Below, piece after piece: positions 8,689-17,338 of a stretch of 64,000 nt of DNA. A program made the position numbers and the translations under genes. Position 1 is the first letter of the stretch; every line of letters begins with the position of its first letter. The notes beneath the pieces are model-generated. The model made no database searches, was not told the origin of the DNA, and was given only the letters and a program-made list of their open reading frames with translations. Origin of the DNA: Flavobacterium cheongpyeongense (GTDB lineage Bacteria > Bacteroidota > Bacteroidia > Flavobacteriales > Flavobacteriaceae); assembly GCF_003202435.1 (NCBI RefSeq), contig NZ_QJHK01000007.1, positions 124,001-188,000 on the forward strand, in the 5' to 3' direction.

Positions 8689-9450
8689 ATGTTTGGAATT
8701 TGCAATCTTGCCATAGTACCCGTAAGGGCTGAAGCCAGCGACAGAAGCGAAATCGTTACACAGCTATTGTTTGGCGAGCATATCGAAATATTAGAACGTC
8801 AAAATCAATGGGCGAGAATAAGGATTCAGTTCGATGACTATGAAGGCTGGGTCGATTCAAAACAATTTCAGATAATTTCTGAAACTCAATTCAATCAGTT
8901 AAGTCAGGAAGCCATTATTTTAAACGCAGACCTTATTGATTATATCACGGCTCCTGATAATTTACTGCTTCCAATTCCACTTGGTGCTTCGCTGTCTTTT
9001 TTGAATAACAGCGAAATCAATATTTCTAATTTTGATTTTGAAGGAACGAAGACCAGTGGTATTAAACCCAAAAGCGCGTTAATCAATACGGCCTTCATGT
9101 ATTTAAATGCACCTTATTTGTGGGGTGGGAAAACGCCTTTCGGAATCGACTGCTCAGGTTTTACCCAAATGGTTTACAAATTAAACGGTTATAAAATTCA
9201 TCGAGATGCGTCGCAGCAGGCTCTTGATGGAGAACCTTTAAGTTTTATTGAAGAAAGCGAACCTGGCGATTTGGCTTTTTTTGATAATGAAGAGGGAAAT
9301 ATCATCCATGTCGGCATCATAATGGAGAACAATTATATCATTCACGCCAGTGGAAAAGTCCGTATTGACCGCTTAGACCATTTAGGAATCTACAATCCCG
9401 AATTAAAAAAACATACTCACAATTTAAGGGTAATAAAAAAGATTATTTAG
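8689..9450 (+). CDS. C40 family (NlpC/P60) peptidase with SH3-like N-terminal domain
   Basis: The 253-residue protein has a bacterial SH3-like domain (about residues 5-65, ending EGWVDSKQF) and a C-terminal NlpC/P60 catalytic domain. Cys155 lies in FGIDCSGFT, His207 in NIIHVGII and a third polar residue near His219. There is no signal peptide, so it most likely acts in the cytoplasm, as do YkfC-type dipeptidyl peptidases that trim recovered murein peptides (gamma-D-Glu-diamino acid bond). It starts 20 bases after the thiolase terminator and is followed closely, by 27 bases, by a SUKH gene. The recycling role is inferred from domain layout. Confidence 0.85.
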   Translation: MFGICNLAIVPVRAEASDRSEIVTQLLFGEHIEILERQNQWARIRIQFDDYEGWVDSKQFQIISETQFNQLSQEAIILNADLIDYITAPDNLLLPIPLGASLSFLNNSEINISNFDFEGTKTSGIKPKSALINTAFMYLNAPYLWGGKTPFGIDCSGFTQMVYKLNGYKIHRDASQQALDGEPLSFIEESEPGDLAFFDNEEGNIIHVGIIMENNYIIHASGKVRIDRLDHLGIYNPELKKHTHNLRVIKKII

Positions 9451-9477
9451 TTTCGTGTATCAACTCCCAAAAGTACA

Positions 9478-10539
9478 ATGGCAAAAATTGAAATATCCAA
9501 AACAGGACTTCTAATTAATAGTGTAACTATCGTATTTCCAATTGACATAAAAGTTTTACACCAAGCTTTAGGAGATTACAGATACACCAAAAAGCAATAC
9601 AATCATATTTATACCTGGGACGATTTCGGTATTATGGCTTTTTCTAAAGAAGGAAATCTGGCAGAAAGCCTTGCTGTTGAACTGGAACTAATAAAGTACG
9701 ATTATTGTCCAAAAAGTATCTTTACCGGATCATTTCTTTTTGAGGGACATGAATTATTTGCATATTACGAAAACAACAAAAAGCAACTTACAAAACTTTT
9801 TAAAGGAGACCGAAGCGGTGCTTTTATCCTTAACGGAATCAGTCTCTGGTTTGGCAAAGAAGCGGACAAAATCACAAGTTTAAGTATTTCTCCTTACAAA
9901 GAACAAGAAAAAACTAAAAAAGCCACAGTACCTGTAGATACTGAATTCAAAATATTCGAACCTTTATGGCAGGAATGGATTTCAGAAATCAATAAAATTG
10001 TTTCCACAGATAATGACTACTACAATCTTGCAGAAGGAATTTCAGAAGAAGACATAAAAAACCATACTGCTCCCGATAGCAAAATAACGATTCCTCCTGC
10101 TCTGCTAAATTTTTACAAAGTCAAAAATGTCGATTACGATGCTGTAACTTCAGCTTTTCAGATTTTAATAAACAACTGGTCTTACGAACTCATTCCGTTT
10201 CAGGATATTAAACAAGAGTGGGAGTTGATACAAGATTTACAATTTGATGAAGATGACTTACCCGAACAACAAGAAATAGATTTCGAAAAACTCCAGAGTA
10301 ATAACTACGCCAATCCAAAATGGATTCCGTTTGCAACTGGCAGAAACGGAGACTATTTGCTCTATGATACTGACCCGGCTCCAAAAGGAAAATTTGGTCA
10401 GATTATTGAACTTCAAAACGAATCATGGGAACGAAATATTGTGGCTGATTCATTAGATGAATTGATTCAAAACGAAATCAACAACTTAAAAGCTGGTAAA
10501 ACCGAACATTTCGATTTTATAATCGGAAAAAAGAATTAA
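9478..10539 (+). CDS. SMI1/KNR4 (SUKH) family protein with extra N-terminal domain
   Basis: The 353 residues divide in two. The first about 140 (KTGLLINSVTIVFP, IYTWDDFGIMAF) look like the small domain called DUF7738, which I name from memory and with caution. The C-terminal half (about 200-350) is a SUKH domain: PPALLNFYKVKN, then WIPFATGRNGDYLLYDTDPA and GQIIELQNES, which are hallmarks of SMI1/KNR4 proteins. SUKH proteins often give immunity to contact-dependent or secreted toxins by binding them. No toxin gene is seen beside it; the upstream neighbour is an NlpC/P60 peptidase without a secretion signal. It may be an orphan immunity protein. Confidence 0.75.
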   Translation: MAKIEISKTGLLINSVTIVFPIDIKVLHQALGDYRYTKKQYNHIYTWDDFGIMAFSKEGNLAESLAVELELIKYDYCPKSIFTGSFLFEGHELFAYYENNKKQLTKLFKGDRSGAFILNGISLWFGKEADKITSLSISPYKEQEKTKKATVPVDTEFKIFEPLWQEWISEINKIVSTDNDYYNLAEGISEEDIKNHTAPDSKITIPPALLNFYKVKNVDYDAVTSAFQILINNWSYELIPFQDIKQEWELIQDLQFDEDDLPEQQEIDFEKLQSNNYANPKWIPFATGRNGDYLLYDTDPAPKGKFGQIIELQNESWERNIVADSLDELIQNEINNLKAGKTEHFDFIIGKKN

Positions 10540-10616
10540 AAGAGGCATCCTGAACCCGTTCATTAATTAATTTAGCGCTTTTTGGTATTCTACTGCCCGT
10601 TTTCTTAATAAATTAT

Positions 10617-10645
10617 ACCTGCAAAGTTTGAAAAACCCTGCAGGT
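10617..10645. terminator. Hairpin between convergent SUKH and methyltransferase genes
   Basis: ACCTGCA and TGCAGGT with GTTT/AAAC form a 13-base-pair stem carrying two mismatches. It lies in the gap between two convergent genes and is followed by T-rich sequence on the plus strand. Confidence 0.5.
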
Positions 10646-10656
10646 TATTTTGAACC

Positions 10657-11364
10657 TTATTTGATCCCTCCAAAAGCCCCGAAACACATATTTTTATGTA
10701 AAATTTCAACTTTTGAGAAACCCGCTTTTTTCATCAAATCCAACTGGTAATTCATTGATCTTGGTGAATCTTCCTTTTCTATGTAATCTAAAACTTTTTG
10801 TCGGTATGCTGCCCCGCCAATTCCTTCTAAATAATCTCCATAGATTTTCCACATATATTCATTTAATAGTTCTGTGTCCTGCGTTATCAAATCCGAAATC
10901 ATCAAACAACCACCTGGTTTCAATAAATTAAACAATTTTGTAAAAGTAGTTTCCCAGTCTTCATCATCTCTCAAATGATGCAAAACTGCGCCTGCCAAAA
11001 TAATATCAAAATGGTTTTCAGGTAAATTTACATCCCGAATATCACCCTGCTTTACTTCTACCCTGCCATTAGTTACTGCAGAAACCCTTTCAAAAGCCTT
11101 ATCCAGCATTGGCAAACTCAAATCGACCAGAGTACAGTTTAAATGAGGCAATTTTGACAACATCTTCAACGTATAATTTCCGGCACCACAGCCAATATCC
11201 AAAATAGCTGCAGCATTCGGAACAATCCTTTTCGATGCCTCTGTGATTAATTCTAGAGAAATGGTAGCATCGATTGTTGCGACCTGTCCTGTTTCTAAAT
11301 TCGAGAATCGTTCGACATCATTGTCAAAACGTTCTCTGATTTCTTCAATTGTTGATTTTTTCAT
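10657..11364 (-). CDS. Class I SAM-dependent methyltransferase
   Basis: The 235-residue cytoplasmic protein shows the Rossmann methyltransferase motifs in order: ILDIGCGAGNYT (motif I, SAM binding), TLVDLSLPMLDKA (motif II), GDIRDVNLPENHFDIILAGAVLHHL (motifs III-IV) and LLKPGGCLMISD (motif V). The substrate is not evident. It is divergent from a LysR regulator, 182 bases away, which often controls such a neighbour. Confidence 0.85.
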   Translation of the reverse strand: MKKSTIEEIRERFDNDVERFSNLETGQVATIDATISLELITEASKRIVPNAAAILDIGCGAGNYTLKMLSKLPHLNCTLVDLSLPMLDKAFERVSAVTNGRVEVKQGDIRDVNLPENHFDIILAGAVLHHLRDDEDWETTFTKLFNLLKPGGCLMISDLITQDTELLNEYMWKIYGDYLEGIGGAAYRQKVLDYIEKEDSPRSMNYQLDLMKKAGFSKVEILHKNMCFGAFGGIK

Positions 11365-11530
11365 AACATTTGTTTTTTACTCTCAGAGATCTAGACGATT
11401 ATGGAGATGATTTCTAATCGTACCTAACAGAAATAAAATCTGCCAAATCAACTAAATCTGCGAGAGAATATTTTTATCAAAACTAAAACTTCAATATATA
11501 CTTTAAAAATACTATTTTTATCAATTATCA

Positions 11531-11545
11531 ATACTTTAAAGGTAT
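11531..11545 (+). promoter_or_regulatory. Candidate LysR box
   Basis: ATAC-N7-GTAT at 11531-11545 fits the T-N11-A dyad bound by LysR regulators and ends one base before the lysR-type ATG at 11547. A half-related copy (ATAC-N7-ATAC) lies near 11496. The position suits autorepression and control of the divergent methyltransferase gene. Confidence 0.45.
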
Positions 11546-11546
11546 C

Positions 11547-12425
11547 ATGGAATTACGTCATTTAAAATATTTTCTGGCTGTAGCCGAAGAACTCAATTTT
11601 ACCAAAGCTTCAGAAAAACTGTTTATTTCACAGCCACCATTGAGCCGTCAGATAATAGAACTGGAAGAAGAACTTGGAGCTCGTTTATTTATCAGAAACA
11701 ACAAAAAAGTAGAGCTGACCGAAGCGGGAAAATATTTTGAAAAAGAAATAAAAGAACTTTTTCAGATGTTAGAAACCATTACTGTCAAAACAAAAAAGAT
11801 TGCCGAAAACGTCTCTGGTGAATTTAGAATTGCTTATATCAGTTCGATTTATTCGAGTGTAATTTCAGAATTGATTCAGTTTCTAAAAGAACATTTTCCG
11901 TATGTGAATTTCAAATTATTCGAAATCTCCACCACCAAACAAATTGAAGCTTTAGAAAAAGGAAAAATCGACTTGGGAATCATTCGGTCGCCAATAAAAT
12001 CACCCAAAATAAAATCGCAGCTATGGTTTAAGGATGGCTTTTCAGTTGTTTTTAATAAAAATTTCACCAACATTCGTTCCGAGAAAGAGATTCCGAATCT
12101 TGAAAACGCAACTTTTGTTTTCTTCAACAAAGATTACGCACCACATTATCACGAAGTTTTATTGGAACTGTGTGCATTTTATGGCTTTAGACCAAAGATT
12201 GTTCACGAATCCAATAACATCAATTCGATTGTGCAACTGGTAAAAAACGGATTAGGAATTTCAATTGTCCCGTCGAATATTGCCCGAAATAATCAGGATC
12301 CTGAACTGGGGTTTATCGAATTAAAAAAGATCAGTCTGTCTACCGATGTTTCTTTGATTACTTCAAAAGAAGATACTTCTGAAATTACACCGTTTGCTGT
12401 GGCGTTTTTATTGAAAAAAAGATAA
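11547..12425 (+). CDS. LysR family transcriptional regulator
   Basis: The 292-residue protein has the N-terminal winged helix-turn-helix of the family (MELRHLKYFLAVAEELNFT, then SQPPLSRQIIELEEELGARLF, residues 1-60) and a C-terminal periplasmic-binding-like effector domain (about 90-290). It would bind T-N11-A sites as a tetramer and respond to a small metabolite. A candidate site sits directly in front of its ATG. The divergent methyltransferase gene is the most likely target besides itself. Confidence 0.9.
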   Translation: MELRHLKYFLAVAEELNFTKASEKLFISQPPLSRQIIELEEELGARLFIRNNKKVELTEAGKYFEKEIKELFQMLETITVKTKKIAENVSGEFRIAYISSIYSSVISELIQFLKEHFPYVNFKLFEISTTKQIEALEKGKIDLGIIRSPIKSPKIKSQLWFKDGFSVVFNKNFTNIRSEKEIPNLENATFVFFNKDYAPHYHEVLLELCAFYGFRPKIVHESNNINSIVQLVKNGLGISIVPSNIARNNQDPELGFIELKKISLSTDVSLITSKEDTSEITPFAVAFLLKKR

Positions 12426-12571
12426 CTCCATAAAATCCTTTTAATCGGTGGCATAAGTATTCACGGCTATAACAAAAAATCGTTATAATTTAGTGCCAAA
12501 ATCCACATTATAAAAAGAGAACTTTTAAATATCTTAGCAAATTATAATGCTACTTTAATAAATCAATAAAA

Positions 12572-13849
12572 ATGGCTGAGCAATCTTCAATTCAGTGCCC
12601 AAACTGCGGAACACCTATCGATGTAAATGATGTTTTAAAACACCAGTTGGAAGACAGCATCCGTAAAGAATTTCAGCAAAAAGCTACTATTCAAAACCGT
12701 GAACTAGAACTTAAAAACGAACAATTCGAAAAAGCCAAAGCCGAATTTGAAGCAAAAAAGAAACACGAAAACGAACTTTTTGCCGAGCGTCTTGAACGCG
12801 AAAAAAAGGTAGCCGAAAAAGAAATTGGAGAAAAACTGAAAACCAAACTCGAAGAAGAAAACAAAGACCGTTTGTTATTAATGGAAAAAGAACTTTCTGA
12901 AAAGTCGGATAAAATTCGTGAACTGAATAAAATGCAGGGTGAAATTGCCAAATTACAGCGCGAAAAACTGGAAATGAAAGAAGCAATCGAAGCCGAAGCG
13001 CAAAAACAACTCAACGCCACTCTGGTTCTCGAAAGAGATAAAATCCGTAAACAGGAAGAAGAAAAAAACGAACTAAAAATAAAAGAATACCAAAAACAAT
13101 CAGACGACCAAAAGAAGCTGATTGAAGAAATGAAACGCAAGCAGGAACAAGGTTCTATGCAATTACAGGGCGAAGTAATGGAACTGGCAATTGAAGAATG
13201 GCTGGCCAATAATTTTCCGTTAGACAGCATTGATGAAGTTAAAAAAGGAGCAAATGGCGCCGATTGCCTTCAGATTGTAAATACCCGTGAATTGCAAAAC
13301 TGCGGTTCAATTTATTACGAAAGCAAACGTACCAAAGCGTTTCAACCCGCCTGGATTGAGAAATTCAAGAACGATATTCGAACCAAAAAAGCCAATATCG
13401 GAGTTTTAGTAACTGAGGTAATGCCCGCCGGGATGGAACGACTGGGCATGCGCGACGGCATCTGGATTTGTACCTACGAAGAATTTAAAGGCTTAAGCGC
13501 TGTTTTGCGTCAGTCCTTAATTCAGGTAAGCCAGGCAGTTCAGGCACAGGAGAACAAAGGCGATAAAATGTCAATGTTATATGATTTTTTAACCAGCAAT
13601 GAATTCCGCCTGCAGATTGAAGGTATTGTCGAAGGTTTCACGCAAATGCAAAACGATCTGGATGCCGAAAAAAGAGCCATGCAGCGAATCTGGAAACAAC
13701 GCGAAAAACAAATCGAAAAAGTAGTTCATAACACATTGGGAATGTACGGTTCTATTCGCGGAATTGCCGGAAATGCCGTGCAGACAGTTAGGGCTTTAGA
13801 ACTCGATTTTATCCAAGATGACAATAAAGATCCTAAAGAACTAGAATAA
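12572..13849 (+). CDS. DUF2130 family protein: zinc-ribbon, coiled coil, nuclease-like domain
   Basis: The 425-residue protein starts with IQCPNCGTPIDVND, a half zinc ribbon. A long highly charged coiled coil rich in Glu and Lys follows (about residues 30-205). The C-terminal globular domain begins at VMELAIEEWL. In it, Asp231 (GADCLQIV) and Glu250-Ser-Lys252 (YYESKR) have the spacing of the D...ExK site of PD-(D/E)xK nucleases. The family is widespread and poorly characterised. A large antisense frame inside the coiled coil is a shadow. The gene stands alone with a possible terminator downstream. Confidence 0.8.
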   Translation: MAEQSSIQCPNCGTPIDVNDVLKHQLEDSIRKEFQQKATIQNRELELKNEQFEKAKAEFEAKKKHENELFAERLEREKKVAEKEIGEKLKTKLEEENKDRLLLMEKELSEKSDKIRELNKMQGEIAKLQREKLEMKEAIEAEAQKQLNATLVLERDKIRKQEEEKNELKIKEYQKQSDDQKKLIEEMKRKQEQGSMQLQGEVMELAIEEWLANNFPLDSIDEVKKGANGADCLQIVNTRELQNCGSIYYESKRTKAFQPAWIEKFKNDIRTKKANIGVLVTEVMPAGMERLGMRDGIWICTYEEFKGLSAVLRQSLIQVSQAVQAQENKGDKMSMLYDFLTSNEFRLQIEGIVEGFTQMQNDLDAEKRAMQRIWKQREKQIEKVVHNTLGMYGSIRGIAGNAVQTVRALELDFIQDDNKDPKELE

Positions 13850-13895
13850 TTTTCGGTATACATATCAGGAGCTTATTCCAGCTGTACACTATATC

Positions 13896-13983
13896 TTTTA
13901 TGGTTCCGTCCCAAAAACGGAACCATAAAAGGATGCCGTTCCCATCTGGGCTAGGGCATCCGTTTCTAAAAGACGTTTAGAAA
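13896..13983. other. Three consecutive hairpins after DUF2130
   Basis: The first hairpin is a perfect 14-base-pair stem (13896-13909 with 13917-13930) made of TTTTATGGTTCCGT. The second is GGATGCC with GGCATCC (13931-13937, 13955-13961) around an inner CCC/GGG. The third is TTTCTAAA with TTTAGAAA (13963-13970, 13976-13983). None ends in a clear T-run. The first may end DUF2130 transcripts; the array could also be a structured RNA or repeat. Confidence 0.5.
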
Positions 13984-14221
13984 ATCTCAGAATCGTGATT
14001 TACAAAGTGATTTACCTCATTTTTCATGTAGAATTGTTAAGGAATTTAGATTTCGATTTCCAATCAAAATTACAAACAATTCTTTTTCAATAACTTATTC
14101 ATTTTTATTTCCCAAAAACTTAACATTGGAAAGCTTGATTTATAATTATCTTTACCTTAACAAACAGATAACAATTTAGTTACATTGTAAAGATAATTCT
14201 CATCTAAATGCACCTATAACT
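13984..14221. other. Leader region of the histone H1-like gene
   Basis: About 240 AT-rich bases hold no gene. TATCTTTA near 14150 resembles a -7 box with the last base changed; no exact TAnnTTTG box with upstream partner was found. Confidence 0.3.
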
Positions 14222-14791
14222 ATGGAAAACAAGACCGAAGAAACAACTCCTGAGAAAACTGATTCTCTAAAAACAGAAAATATTCAGCCGGCAACACAAA
14301 ATGAAAACACTCCGGAAATAAAAAAGCCGGTGCGCAGTACTCCGGCTAAACCTGCTGGAACGGGAACAGCAAAACCAGCTACGGAAAAAGCTACCACTAC
14401 TGCAAAACCAACAGCAGTAAAAAAAGTTCCTGCAAAAAATACAGTATCCACAACGGTACAAACAGAAGAAATAGCTGCAGAACCTGCTGTTAGTGAATCA
14501 ATTCAAACTACAAACGAAGTTGCTGTTACAGAAACTTCAGAAGACAAATCCAATAAAAAGAAGAAAAAAGTGAAAGACAAAGAAAAAGACAAAGCGAAAA
14601 AGAAATTAGCTAAGAAAAAAGAGGAAGCAAAAAAAGACAAAAAGAAAGAAAAGGCTAAAAAAGCAAAACTAAAAGCTGCAGCTAAGAAAAAAGAAAAAGC
14701 AAAAAAAGAAAAAGATAAAGCGAAAGCTAAAAAAATAGCAAAAAAGAAAGCGAAGTCTAAAAAGAAGGCAAAAGCGAAAAAGAAAAAATAA
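14222..14791 (+). CDS. Histone H1-like Lys/Ala-rich protein
   Basis: The 189-residue protein is low complexity throughout. The first about 110 residues are rich in Thr, Pro, Ala and Glu. The last about 80 are almost only Lys, Ala and Glu, with repeats of the AKKK and KAKKKEK type ending KKKAKAKKKK. Such tails resemble eukaryotic histone H1 C-termini and bacterial H1-like DNA-compacting proteins, so DNA or RNA binding is likely. There is no signal peptide. A strong terminator follows at once. The A-rich codon pattern makes the frame certain, but the precise role is unknown. The antisense frames here are shadows of the AAG/AAA codons. Confidence 0.75.
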   Translation: MENKTEETTPEKTDSLKTENIQPATQNENTPEIKKPVRSTPAKPAGTGTAKPATEKATTTAKPTAVKKVPAKNTVSTTVQTEEIAAEPAVSESIQTTNEVAVTETSEDKSNKKKKKVKDKEKDKAKKKLAKKKEEAKKDKKKEKAKKAKLKAAAKKKEKAKKEKDKAKAKKIAKKKAKSKKKAKAKKKK

Positions 14792-14795
14792 CATG

Positions 14796-14834
14796 AAAAA
14801 AGGTTTAACTTGAGTAAAGTTGAACCTTTTTTTG
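14796..14834 (+). terminator. Terminator of the H1-like gene
   Basis: A 16-base-pair stem with one G-T pair (14796-14811 with 14817-14832) ends in a run of T, four bases after the stop codon. Confidence 0.85.
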
Positions 14835-14959
14835 TTCTCTTTTTTGTCATTCTGACAGAGCAGAAATCACAAAAGTAATTCCTAAAAGTGATGAGCCAAT
14901 TTTTGTCGATTTGCTAAACACTGTCCTAAAAGTTCGAAATAAAAAGATTACACAAACGT

Positions 14960-15967
14960 TTACCCCCCAATCGCAATCATACTCCGATTATCAAAATGCA
15001 GGTTTGGATCATCCATTTCAGCAATCGTTACCATTCCTGACCTTACTTTTTTCTTACTTTTGACAGACACCGAAATCAATTCAGTTATTGACTCACCGTT
15101 TCTAAAAGCCGTCAGTAAATCGGTTTCGGAGTTCGAGAAAAGGCAGTTTTTAATTTTTCCATTTGCCGTAAGGCGAATTCGGTTACAGCCATCACAAAAC
15201 GGATTCGTAATCGAACTTATGATTCCGAAATCGCCCTGAAAACCTTTAATTTTATAGGTTCTGGCGGTGAAATTTTTCTCATCTTCCAGTTTCTGAATTT
15301 CATCCAAAGAAAAATTTCCTTCAATTTTTGATAAAATTTCCTCTTGTGAAACCATTTTGCTTCTGTCCCATTCATTTCCGGCAAAAGGCATAAACTCAAT
15401 AAAACGAACCGAAATGGGCAAAGATTCGGTTAAATTGACAAAATCTGCAATTTCGTTATCATTAAAACCTTTCATCAAAACCATATTTATTTTTACCTGA
15501 AAATGATGATTTAAAAGTAAATGCAGATTATCAATTACTTTTTCAAACTGATTTCGGAGTGTTACAGAATGAAATTTTGACGCAACCAGCGTATCCAGAC
15601 TCAGATTGATTTTTTTGATACCGGCCAGTTTTAAAACGGTAATATGACGGTCAATTAAAATTCCGTTGGTCGTGATCGAAAGCGAAACGTCTAGGGTTGC
15701 TAACTTCGAAACAATTTCGGAAAAATCTTTACGCAGTAAAGGCTCTCCTCCGGTTAACCTAATTTTATCAACACCATTTTCTGTGAAGGTTTGGGCGATA
15801 GCAAAAATCTCATCAGCTGTCATTAAACTGGCTTTTGGAGACAATGAGATGCCATCAGCAGGCATGCAATATGTACAACGCAGATTGCATTTCTCTAACA
15901 ACGAAATACGCAAATAATTGTGTTTTCGCCCAAAATCATCCGTCAAAATGGTTTTAGAGGCTGTCAT
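14960..15967 (-). CDS. moaA: GTP 3',8-cyclase MoaA
   Basis: The 335-residue radical-SAM enzyme carries both iron-sulfur motifs: Cys27-x3-Cys31-x2-Cys34 (KCNLRCTYCMP) for SAM cleavage and the C-terminal CDGC...C set (NPFCDGCNRIRLT, then KNCLFS) that binds GTP through a second cluster. GGEPLLRKD is the SAM-binding GGE motif. The chain ends in Gly-Gly, as active MoaA proteins do. It makes the first molybdopterin precursor from GTP. Its start overlaps the end of the moaC-moaB fusion by 14 bases, so it is the last gene of the Moco transcript. Confidence 0.96.
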   Translation of the reverse strand: MTASKTILTDDFGRKHNYLRISLLEKCNLRCTYCMPADGISLSPKASLMTADEIFAIAQTFTENGVDKIRLTGGEPLLRKDFSEIVSKLATLDVSLSITTNGILIDRHITVLKLAGIKKINLSLDTLVASKFHSVTLRNQFEKVIDNLHLLLNHHFQVKINMVLMKGFNDNEIADFVNLTESLPISVRFIEFMPFAGNEWDRSKMVSQEEILSKIEGNFSLDEIQKLEDEKNFTARTYKIKGFQGDFGIISSITNPFCDGCNRIRLTANGKIKNCLFSNSETDLLTAFRNGESITELISVSVKSKKKVRSGMVTIAEMDDPNLHFDNRSMIAIGG

Positions 15968-16868
15968 GATTTTTACCTTTTAAAATATGAAAAACGTGCA
16001 ATAAATGCGGGAAAACTGCATCCATAGATTCCCTTGCACCGTTTGTTGAACCCGGCAAAGCCAAAACTACACTTTTTCCTAAAGTTCCTGCAACTGTTCT
16101 GGACAACATTGCATAAGGCATTCTCTGCTGACCGTAATCACGGATCGCTTCTTCGATTCCCGGAATTCTGCTTTCTAGTAATGGAGTTAGTGCTTCAGGT
16201 GTCACATCTCTGGGGGACAATCCGGTTCCTCCGGTAAAAATTACAAGCTGATTCTCTTTGACAAAGTTTTTTGTCCTTTCCTGAATAATATCCACCTCAT
16301 CCGGAATAATTTCGTAATGTGCTGTTTCGACTCCGTATGAGTTTAGTTTTTCAACAATAATTTTACCGGATCGGTCTTCCTTGTCTCCTGCAAAAATCGA
16401 ATCAGAACACACAAAAACTGCAGCTTTGATTGTATTGGGGAATTTATTTTTAAAAGACGATTTTCCACCTTCCTTATTGATTAATTTAATGGTCGAAATC
16501 TCTATTTCTGTATCAATTGGTTTCAGCATATCGTACATGGTAAGTGCTACAATTGATGCACCGTGCATTGCTTCAACCTCTACTCCGGTTTTATAAACAG
16601 TTTTTACTTTAAAAATAATCTGAATCTCTAATCCCACTATTTTATATTCTACCGAAGTAAATTCAATTGGCAAAGGATGGCAATCCGGAATAGACAAATG
16701 CGTGTTTTTTACGGCAAACAATCCGGCAGTTTTTGCCATTTCGAACACATTTCCTTTCGGAACAAGATTATTCACCACTGCATCAACTGTTTCCTGTTGG
16801 CTTACTTTGACAATTGCTGTGGCTGTTGCAACTCTTAATGTACTTATTTTATGCGTAATATCTACCAT
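15954..16868 (-). CDS. Bifunctional MoaC-MoaB/Mog fusion (cyclic pyranopterin synthase + molybdopterin adenylyltransferase-like)
   Basis: Residues 1 to about 145 are MoaC: MVDITHKISTLR, then PDCHPLP and GVEVEAMHGAS, with Asp113 and Lys116 in YDMLKP at the active-site positions. MoaC turns the MoaA product into cyclic pyranopterin monophosphate. Residues about 148-304 are a MoaB/MogA domain: CSDSIFAGDKEDRSG, FTGGTGLSPRDVTPEA and LPGSTNGARE, which bind molybdopterin and ATP. Bringing an early and a late Moco enzyme together in one chain is known in Bacteroidota. It lies 11 bases after moaE and overlaps moaA. Confidence 0.93.
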   Translation of the reverse strand: MVDITHKISTLRVATATAIVKVSQQETVDAVVNNLVPKGNVFEMAKTAGLFAVKNTHLSIPDCHPLPIEFTSVEYKIVGLEIQIIFKVKTVYKTGVEVEAMHGASIVALTMYDMLKPIDTEIEISTIKLINKEGGKSSFKNKFPNTIKAAVFVCSDSIFAGDKEDRSGKIIVEKLNSYGVETAHYEIIPDEVDIIQERTKNFVKENQLVIFTGGTGLSPRDVTPEALTPLLESRIPGIEEAIRDYGQQRMPYAMLSRTVAGTLGKSVVLALPGSTNGARESMDAVFPHLLHVFHILKGKNHDSL

Positions 16869-16879
16869 TGATAATTTTG

Positions 16880-17311
16880 TTAACTATTCTGTTTCCAGGT
16901 GAAGGTATCGTTCTCAAACATTTCCTTGCCAAAAATAGGCACATCGGTTTTAATCCAGTTTACAATAGCTTCTGTGGCCTCGTAAACTTGTTTCCTGCGT
17001 GTTGCCGATACAAATACGAACAAACAGATTTCGCCCGCTTTTACAACTCCTAAACTGTGATAAATATGCATACAGGTCAGGTCGAATTTAGCAAATGCTT
17101 TTTCCCGGATTGTGTGCAAAGCTTCGTTCGCCATATCCGTATAAGCAGAATAGTCAATCGCAACAACCGTATTGTCATGGATCACATCGGCACGAACCTG
17201 GCCCAGAAAGATATTGTGTGCCCCAATTGTATGTTTGGATTGATGTTTGGCAATTGACTCCGCAATAAACCCGGGAGAAATTGGTCCTTCTACAAATACA
17301 TTTTTACTCAT
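16880..17311 (-). CDS. moaE: Molybdopterin synthase catalytic subunit MoaE
   Basis: The 143-residue protein shows FLGQVRADV, YSAYTDMANEALHTI (normally LEYExY), HSLGVVKAGE, SATRRKQVYEA and WIKTDVPIFGKE with the catalytic lysines at KTDVP and FGKE. MoaE uses the thiocarboxylated MoaD tail to insert two sulfurs into the pterin precursor. It lies between the LprI-like gene and the moaC-moaB fusion, with gaps of 27 and 11 bases. Confidence 0.94.
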   Translation of the reverse strand: MSKNVFVEGPISPGFIAESIAKHQSKHTIGAHNIFLGQVRADVIHDNTVVAIDYSAYTDMANEALHTIREKAFAKFDLTCMHIYHSLGVVKAGEICLFVFVSATRRKQVYEATEAIVNWIKTDVPIFGKEMFENDTFTWKQNS

Positions 17312-17338
17312 TTTTTTTGAACTTTTTTTATTGTCAAA

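Noticed and set aside
12691..13230. Antisense frame of 179 codons inside DUF2130
   Set aside because: It is Ser/Phe-rich, the expected mirror of the Lys/Glu-rich coiled coil on the plus strand, and has no start signal.
14503..14850. Antisense frame over the H1-like gene
   Set aside because: Its Phe/Ala/Leu run simply mirrors AAA/AAG and GCT codons of the real gene, and it extends through the terminator.
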